Source of the DNA: an uncultured Clostridium sp.
GTDB lineage: Bacteria > Bacillota > Clostridia > Lachnospirales > Lachnospiraceae
Length of the DNA stretch: 64,000 bases
NCBI GenBank assembly: GCA_900538475.1
Contig: UPYT01000012.1
Location: 32,841 to 96,840, forward strand
Reading direction: 5' to 3'
The notes below the pieces were generated by a model, which searched no databases, was not told where the DNA came from, and saw only the letters and a program-made list of their open reading frames with translations. A program made the translations under genes and the position numbers. This document shows, piece by piece, positions 59,136-64,000 of this stretch (positions within the stretch are counted from its first letter, which is position 1; the number at the start of each line of letters is the position of its first letter).

Positions 59136-62100
59136 ATGAGTACATTTAGAGATTGGGAAGCATATAAGAGATTAAAGAATCGAGCGGATACAAATTCTGT
59201 AGTGGATGTATTGAAAAATAAAAGCACAGGGGATTTAATTGTTAGGAAAATAATATATGGAATCGAACAGCCTTTGTATCAAGCTGTATTCACAAGGGAA
59301 ATGCGTGCTTTGTATAAACTGAATAAATGTTCGAATATTGTTAATATATTGGGAGATGATTATTTAGTTATATCAACAACCAAGGAAAAGGTTGGAGTAA
59401 TTTATTTAGAATATATAAACGGAATAGAATTAGGAAAATCATCTATTGAAAATTTTTCTGCAAAAGAGCGATTTTCAATAATAAAACAATTATTAGACGC
59501 CATTGAAATATCACATTCCAATGGGATTATCCATCGAGATATTAATCCTAATAATATCATGCTTACCGACGATAAACAGGTCAAGTTAATTGATTTTGGC
59601 ATATGTAAAATCAATGATATGATCAATTCAGCAACAGTATATAAACTAGGGACTAATGCCTACTCAGCTCCTGAAGTTCATCAACATAGTGAAAATGCAA
59701 CTGAAAAAAGTGATTTATATTCGCTTGGTGCGGTAATTTATTTCCTTTTTACCGGTCAACAACCTCCATTAGCAGTACAGTTTCAGGATGTATTGAATAG
59801 AACTAGTGGAATGGATGTTTCATTAAAGCCGATATTAAAAAAATTAGTTGCGGAAAATCCTGATGACAGATATGAAAATGTTTTTGAATTGAGAGCTGAT
59901 TTTTCAAAACTATTTACACGCTTTTTGAATTTGGATAAAACAATTATTTTGACAGCGGCATACGAACGAATAAAGGAATTGAGAAACCTTAAATTATTAC
60001 CACAGTCAATAAACATTAAAATGGCAACCGAAACGTATATGCCAGAGAACTTTTTAGATTTGTATGCATTTTGTAGAAAAGAAGAATCAAATGAGAATGA
60101 AGAAACGATGATTTACATCTTCTTAGGATTTAATTTTCAGGCAGAATGTGTGTTTGATGATGAGCAAAGCGTGTTTGACGTTGTAAAATTTAGAAAGATT
60201 CCTCCAATTGATCGTGATAGACTTAAGAAAAGATTTGCTAAAATTGAGGGTGAAATAAGATTTGTAGATAAAAGAATTGCACATAGAGAATTGAAAAACG
60301 ATAGTTTCGAAATAAAAAACATTATCTATGATTATTACGAAAATTATATGTCAAACAATAATGTTGATTGTGAATATAAGGAAAAGTATGGAGTATGGAG
60401 AGATTTATTAGAATTAATAAGAGAAGATATCGAGAAAAATGTTGTAAGATTACCATATGATTCTTATGAAGTAAAGAATAATCTTTTAAGATTTAAGCTT
60501 AAAAAGGGCACTTTTATAGATGAAGAACGTTTGAATAAAGAACAAGTATTTGTTTATGAAAAAAAAGTCGGAAAAAAGAAAGATAAAATAAAGCCTGTGA
60601 CAGTAGGTACTTATGAAAATGATATTTATGAGAAAAATCATGTAGTTTTAGAAATAAATAAGCAAGGAACAATAGGATTGCCAGCAAGCGGTTTTATTTG
60701 TTTAGATTATAGGAAAGATAAAATTAATGTTGAAAGACAGTTAGATGCTTTAAATGTTCTGGAAAAAGAAGATTATCAGTGCTCTTTTAATTTGAAGAGA
60801 ATAATTTCAGGTGTGGAGCCCCCGTCTGTAAATGTTATTTCGAAACCGATACATATGTTTAATGAGAAATTAGATTTTCCACAAAGGACTGCGATAAAAA
60901 AAGCATTAGATGCAGATTCTATAGCAATTATTCAAGGTCCTCCAGGAACAGGAAAAACGAATGTTATTATCGAAATTATTTTACAAATACTGAAAGCAAA
61001 CAAAAAGAATCCAGATGTTGAACCTAAGAAGGTGTTACTAGTTTCTCAATCGCATCCAGCAGTAGATAAAATGTTAGAAGATTTAATTAGGGAAAGTGAC
61101 GAAAGACCTGATTTGCTTCGTATTGGAAGAGATGAAAAATTAAATGAGGAAATAAGAGAAGAGTATTCTATTAATGATGTGAAGGAAAAATGGTATCAAA
61201 ATGTTAGAAGAATATGTAATGATTATACTAAAAATGCACTTGAGGAAATTGGAATTCCAGAAGAAGAGTTTGACAAATATTTTTTGAAATTGGAAAATTC
61301 AAAAGTGGAAAACATGGATTTTTCAGTAGAAGATAAATTGTTTGTTGAAAATTTTATAAAAAAAACAAAAGGGGTAAAGTCAGAAAGGACAAGAAAAATA
61401 CTGGAGATTCAGAGAGAATGGACAGAACAATTAAAAAAGTGTGATGAAGTAGAACTTTATATCATTAAAAGTACGGTAATTATTGCTGGTACATGTACAG
61501 GATTTGTGTCAAACAGGATTATACGTGATGTTGAATTTGACTATGTTATTGTAGATGAAGCAGCTAAGGCAACGTTTCCTGAATTAGCAGTTTCGTTAAA
61601 TAAGGCACATAAAATTATATTGGTAGGTGATCATCAACAACTACCACCTGTTTTAGATACTGAAATAATTAGAAATAATAAGGAAAAACTTGATGAGGAG
61701 GGGTTGGCGCAAGGTATTTTTGAAAGAATGTATAATATGTTTCCAGAGGATAATAAACATCGTCTTACTATACAATATAGAATGCACCCAACTATTGGTA
61801 CGTTGATTAGTCATGTGTTTTATAATGATGAGATCCAAAATGGAGTAGAGGCGCAGGATAGAGAATTGTGTATAGAAGGATATGAGGAAATTGCAATTGA
61901 GTGGATTAGTACATCCAAGTATTCGACAAAAGAGAGGTATGAAAAGGAATTTGATAATAGTGGAAAAAAATCATATCAAAATTATCTTGAGCGAAATATT
62001 ATTGAACGAAAACTATTGGAATTAGATTCTAAACTTGTCAAAAGGACTAAGGTTGCAGTAATTACAGGATATGGATCGCAAAAGTACATTTTGCAAACAA

Positions 62101-62399
62101 TGGTAAAACAACATTCCTTTAAGCATATTGAGGTTGACGTAGATACTGTAGATGCATTTCAAGGTAGCCAAAAAGATATTATTCTGTATTCTACTGTTAG
62201 AAGTAGTGGAAACAAATACGGTATTGGCTTTTTGAAATCAGAAGCTAGAATTAATGTTGCATTTTCTAGAGCAAGATGCTTGTTGATTATTGTTGGAGAT
62301 ATGAAATTTCTTGATAATTATAAAATCAGAGGAAATAAATTTCCTGAAATCATCAAATATATTACAGAATCTGAAGGGTGTCGCATTATAGAAAAGTAG
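59136..62399 (+). CDS. Ser/Thr protein kinase fused to UPF1-like SF1 helicase (Mokosh-like defence protein A)
   Basis: 1087 residues from ATG 59136 (TTAAGGAG, 7-nt spacing). Residues ~1-280 are an apparently active Hanks-type kinase: Lys38, Glu55, HRDINPNN (133-140), DFG (153-155), APE (178-180). Residues ~280-590 are unrecognised. Residues ~590-1087 are a DNA2/NAM7-type SF1B helicase: GPPGTGKT (601-608), VDEAAKAT (from 806), GDHQQLPP, QYRMHP (from 880), VDAFQGSQKD (from 1005), AFSRA (1042-1046). No membrane span. Strongly AT-rich compared with the chromosome, so acquired. Kinase-helicase plus a second gene is, as I recall it, the layout of type I Mokosh; phage defence is inferred, not shown. 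Confidence 0.85.
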   Translation: MSTFRDWEAYKRLKNRADTNSVVDVLKNKSTGDLIVRKIIYGIEQPLYQAVFTREMRALYKLNKCSNIVNILGDDYLVISTTKEKVGVIYLEYINGIELGKSSIENFSAKERFSIIKQLLDAIEISHSNGIIHRDINPNNIMLTDDKQVKLIDFGICKINDMINSATVYKLGTNAYSAPEVHQHSENATEKSDLYSLGAVIYFLFTGQQPPLAVQFQDVLNRTSGMDVSLKPILKKLVAENPDDRYENVFELRADFSKLFTRFLNLDKTIILTAAYERIKELRNLKLLPQSINIKMATETYMPENFLDLYAFCRKEESNENEETMIYIFLGFNFQAECVFDDEQSVFDVVKFRKIPPIDRDRLKKRFAKIEGEIRFVDKRIAHRELKNDSFEIKNIIYDYYENYMSNNNVDCEYKEKYGVWRDLLELIREDIEKNVVRLPYDSYEVKNNLLRFKLKKGTFIDEERLNKEQVFVYEKKVGKKKDKIKPVTVGTYENDIYEKNHVVLEINKQGTIGLPASGFICLDYRKDKINVERQLDALNVLEKEDYQCSFNLKRIISGVEPPSVNVISKPIHMFNEKLDFPQRTAIKKALDADSIAIIQGPPGTGKTNVIIEIILQILKANKKNPDVEPKKVLLVSQSHPAVDKMLEDLIRESDERPDLLRIGRDEKLNEEIREEYSINDVKEKWYQNVRRICNDYTKNALEEIGIPEEEFDKYFLKLENSKVENMDFSVEDKLFVENFIKKTKGVKSERTRKILEIQREWTEQLKKCDEVELYIIKSTVIIAGTCTGFVSNRIIRDVEFDYVIVDEAAKATFPELAVSLNKAHKIILVGDHQQLPPVLDTEIIRNNKEKLDEEGLAQGIFERMYNMFPEDNKHRLTIQYRMHPTIGTLISHVFYNDEIQNGVEAQDRELCIEGYEEIAIEWISTSKYSTKERYEKEFDNSGKKSYQNYLERNIIERKLLELDSKLVKRTKVAVITGYGSQKYILQTMVKQHSFKHIEVDVDTVDAFQGSQKDIILYSTVRSSGNKYGIGFLKSEARINVAFSRARCLLIIVGDMKFLDNYKIRGNKFPEIIKYITESEGCRIIEK

Positions 62400-62409
62400 G
62401 AGAAAAGAA

Positions 62410-63855
62410 ATGAAACAATTAGTAGCAGCAGTATCGAGAAAACTTCCCCGGGAGTTAAAAAATTTTCATTTAATTAAAAGACAGAGTATATTTATTCCGT
62501 ATTGTGAAATAGGTATTACCTGTTTAACAAAGGAAGTAACAGAAATAAATTTGTTTTTTGAAACAATATTAAAACTAATTGATATCGAAGTGGCTGATGT
62601 ATATGAGATATCTGCAATTATGGGGGTGGAGTTTAAATTATTAAAAGAAGCCATAGTAGATATGATTGAACAGAAGTATATTATCACTTCACAGAATAAA
62701 TTGATTATGACACCTAGGGGGCGAAAAGCTTTAGCGGATAGAAAACAGGTTACTATTCGTAAAAGAAATATAAATGAACTTTCTGTAAATATGATTACGG
62801 GTAATATTGAAGAAAGTGGAAAAAATGCATTTGCAAAGCCTTCTAAGAGGGATCTTTGTTTAAGTGAAGAACAAACAATTACAAAAGATTATTTAGAAAG
62901 CAATTATGCAATTATAAATGAGATATATCAGCGAAATCAGATCGAATCAAATATTTTTAACACGAAAATTTTACAGAGAGAGTTGTATAAGATATTAGAT
63001 ATTGCTTATGAGAAACTGTATTATGTGAAAGATGAACTTTTTATTTATAAAAATGATGATTCAGAAGATTATGAGTTTATTATTAAAGGTGACATTGGAG
63101 AAAGATACCAGAATAGCTTTTATCATCAAGTACGAGACGTGGTACATTCAGGGATGGAAAACTTTTTTGAAAGAGATTGGGATTTTTCGAAAAATCACTA
63201 TGATAAAGGGCTTGTCACTCAGGAAGATAGGCAATATACAAAGAGTTTAATTGAAAAATTAAATGGAAGTGAAATTATTTCAGATGAATTAGTAGACCAA
63301 TATATACATACCCGAGCATTAATTGATGAGAAAGAATTAGAAGCTATATTTTCATGTAATCAAGAATTTGATTATCAAGGAATAGTTATTTCTTGTGAAA
63401 GATTGAAAAAATTACTAAATCCAGAGATTGTTTCTGCATTAAATGCAATATCTAAGAAAAGAATCTGGTTGTTATATGATCCAAAAGAATATAATGTAAA
63501 TAAAATTCTTGAACAAAATTTTGGAGATAAAATAAAGAAAAAAGAAGTGTCTGTATCAGAAAACGAGAGAATAAGCGAGCAATTTATATGCTTCTATCCT
63601 AATATTCTGGTTGAGTATGTAGAGAAGACGGAAAAAGTTTTTGATAGACCGATTACAATTTTTGAAGGGCGAATAGAATTTGATTCAGATGTTATTAAAA
63701 ACAAGATAGATAAAATAATAGATGAATATGAAATATCGTTTTCGTTATCTGAACCAGAACCGGAGAAAATGGGAAAGAACAAATATAATAAACATACAAA
63801 GAAAGGTATAGCTCATACTTATAAAAAGTACAAATATAAAGAGAAAAATAAATAA
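62410..63855 (+). CDS. winged-helix protein, partner of the kinase-helicase (putative effector B)
   Basis: 481 residues, starting 10 nt after the helicase gene with AGGAGAAAAG, clearly one operon. A winged helix is visible at about 50-110 (DVYEISAIMGVEFKLLKEAI...LIMTPRGRKALADRK). The central region is acidic-helical, and about 290-440 is alpha-beta (YIHTRALIDEKELEAIF, KKRIWLLYDPKEYNV). The tail is Lys/Tyr-rich. The expected PLD nuclease motif (His-x-Lys-x4-Asp) of Mokosh partners is not present; HTRALID is the nearest look-alike. It could be a degenerate or truncated PLD fold, or a different effector. Confidence 0.75.
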   Translation: MKQLVAAVSRKLPRELKNFHLIKRQSIFIPYCEIGITCLTKEVTEINLFFETILKLIDIEVADVYEISAIMGVEFKLLKEAIVDMIEQKYIITSQNKLIMTPRGRKALADRKQVTIRKRNINELSVNMITGNIEESGKNAFAKPSKRDLCLSEEQTITKDYLESNYAIINEIYQRNQIESNIFNTKILQRELYKILDIAYEKLYYVKDELFIYKNDDSEDYEFIIKGDIGERYQNSFYHQVRDVVHSGMENFFERDWDFSKNHYDKGLVTQEDRQYTKSLIEKLNGSEIISDELVDQYIHTRALIDEKELEAIFSCNQEFDYQGIVISCERLKKLLNPEIVSALNAISKKRIWLLYDPKEYNVNKILEQNFGDKIKKKEVSVSENERISEQFICFYPNILVEYVEKTEKVFDRPITIFEGRIEFDSDVIKNKIDKIIDEYEISFSLSEPEPEKMGKNKYNKHTKKGIAHTYKKYKYKEKNK

Positions 63856-63873
63856 TATACAGTACATAAAAAT

Positions 63874-63924
63874 GCGTATACCTGATCAGTGAAATATTTA
63901 TGAATATTCCTGTTAGGTATACGC
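63874..63924. terminator. perfect 10-bp inverted repeat after the defence operon
   Basis: GCGTATACCT / AGGTATACGC around a 31-nt loop. The T-run is on the minus strand, so it would best stop transcripts entering from the right. The last 70 nt (GTTTGTGTAAACC region) resemble an insertion sequence end but are cut by the window. Confidence 0.5.
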
Positions 63925-64000
63925 AAAATCTGATTAAATGTTCATGGGAGTATCCCAAAGTTTGTGTAAACCTTCAAACTGATGTAAGATAGACTTACCA

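Noticed and set aside
20669..64000. CRISPR array or diversity-generating retroelement
   Set aside because: No regularly spaced repeats with unique spacers and no reverse transcriptase or template/variable repeat pair were seen; the fibre C-terminal mosaicism can be explained by recombination.

Overview
The window looks like a Lachnospiraceae-type gut Clostridia chromosome. Evidence: Gram-positive housekeeping genes with strong AGGAGG ribosome binding sites, a class III FBPase, a YerC-type TrpR-like protein, a DUF1836 protein, and an rlmD locus used as an integration site. The host genes are of moderate GC content, while the last 5 kb are clearly AT-richer. I cannot name the genus.

Left arm (1-20.6 kb) is ordinary chromosome: a truncated HAD hydrolase, tRNA-Arg(CCG), an anchored Glu-rich protein, queA, an RluF-type pseudouridine synthase, ligA, metA (Glu111, so predicted acetyl-CoA dependent), class III fbp, maf, an orphan ABC substrate-binding lipoprotein, a Na/Pi cotransporter, a small transaldolase, a Cof-type HAD phosphatase, yerC, DUF1836, ridA, pcrA and rlmD. 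Intrinsic terminators separate most of the transcription units.

Middle (20.6-58.3 kb) is a complete-looking siphovirus-type prophage integrated in the 3' end of rlmD. A 30-bp near-identical sequence at 20601-20630 and 58290-58319 marks attL and attR, and GTCAACG arm-type repeats lie inside both ends. Order: tyrosine integrase; a candidate type I toxin-antitoxin locus; a secreted DUF5067-like protein, ImmA/IrrE-like protein and CI on the minus strand; a CI/Cro switch with three 17-bp operators; two inserted membrane-protein modules; early and recombination genes (YqaJ exonuclease, DUF1351, Bet); a replication initiator and small regulators; a tRNA-like element; terminase, portal, a MuF-type minor capsid protein with a JAB-like C-terminus, scaffold and capsid; connectors, tail tube, Gp15, tape measure, tail tip, fibres; a holin-like protein; a two-domain DUF2829 protein resembling the Thoeris inhibitor Tad2; and an amidase endolysin.

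Right flank (58.3-64 kb): directly after attR is the displaced 3' end of rlmD, encoding a ~100-residue extension, then a TnpV-like gene. An AT-rich two-gene operon follows, encoding a Ser/Thr kinase fused to a UPF1-like SF1 helicase and an unrecognised winged-helix partner. The kinase-helicase architecture resembles my recollection of type I Mokosh anti-phage systems, but the partner has no readable PLD (HKD) motif, so it may be a variant or a new system. The rlmD 3' end therefore appears to be an insertion and defence hotspot.
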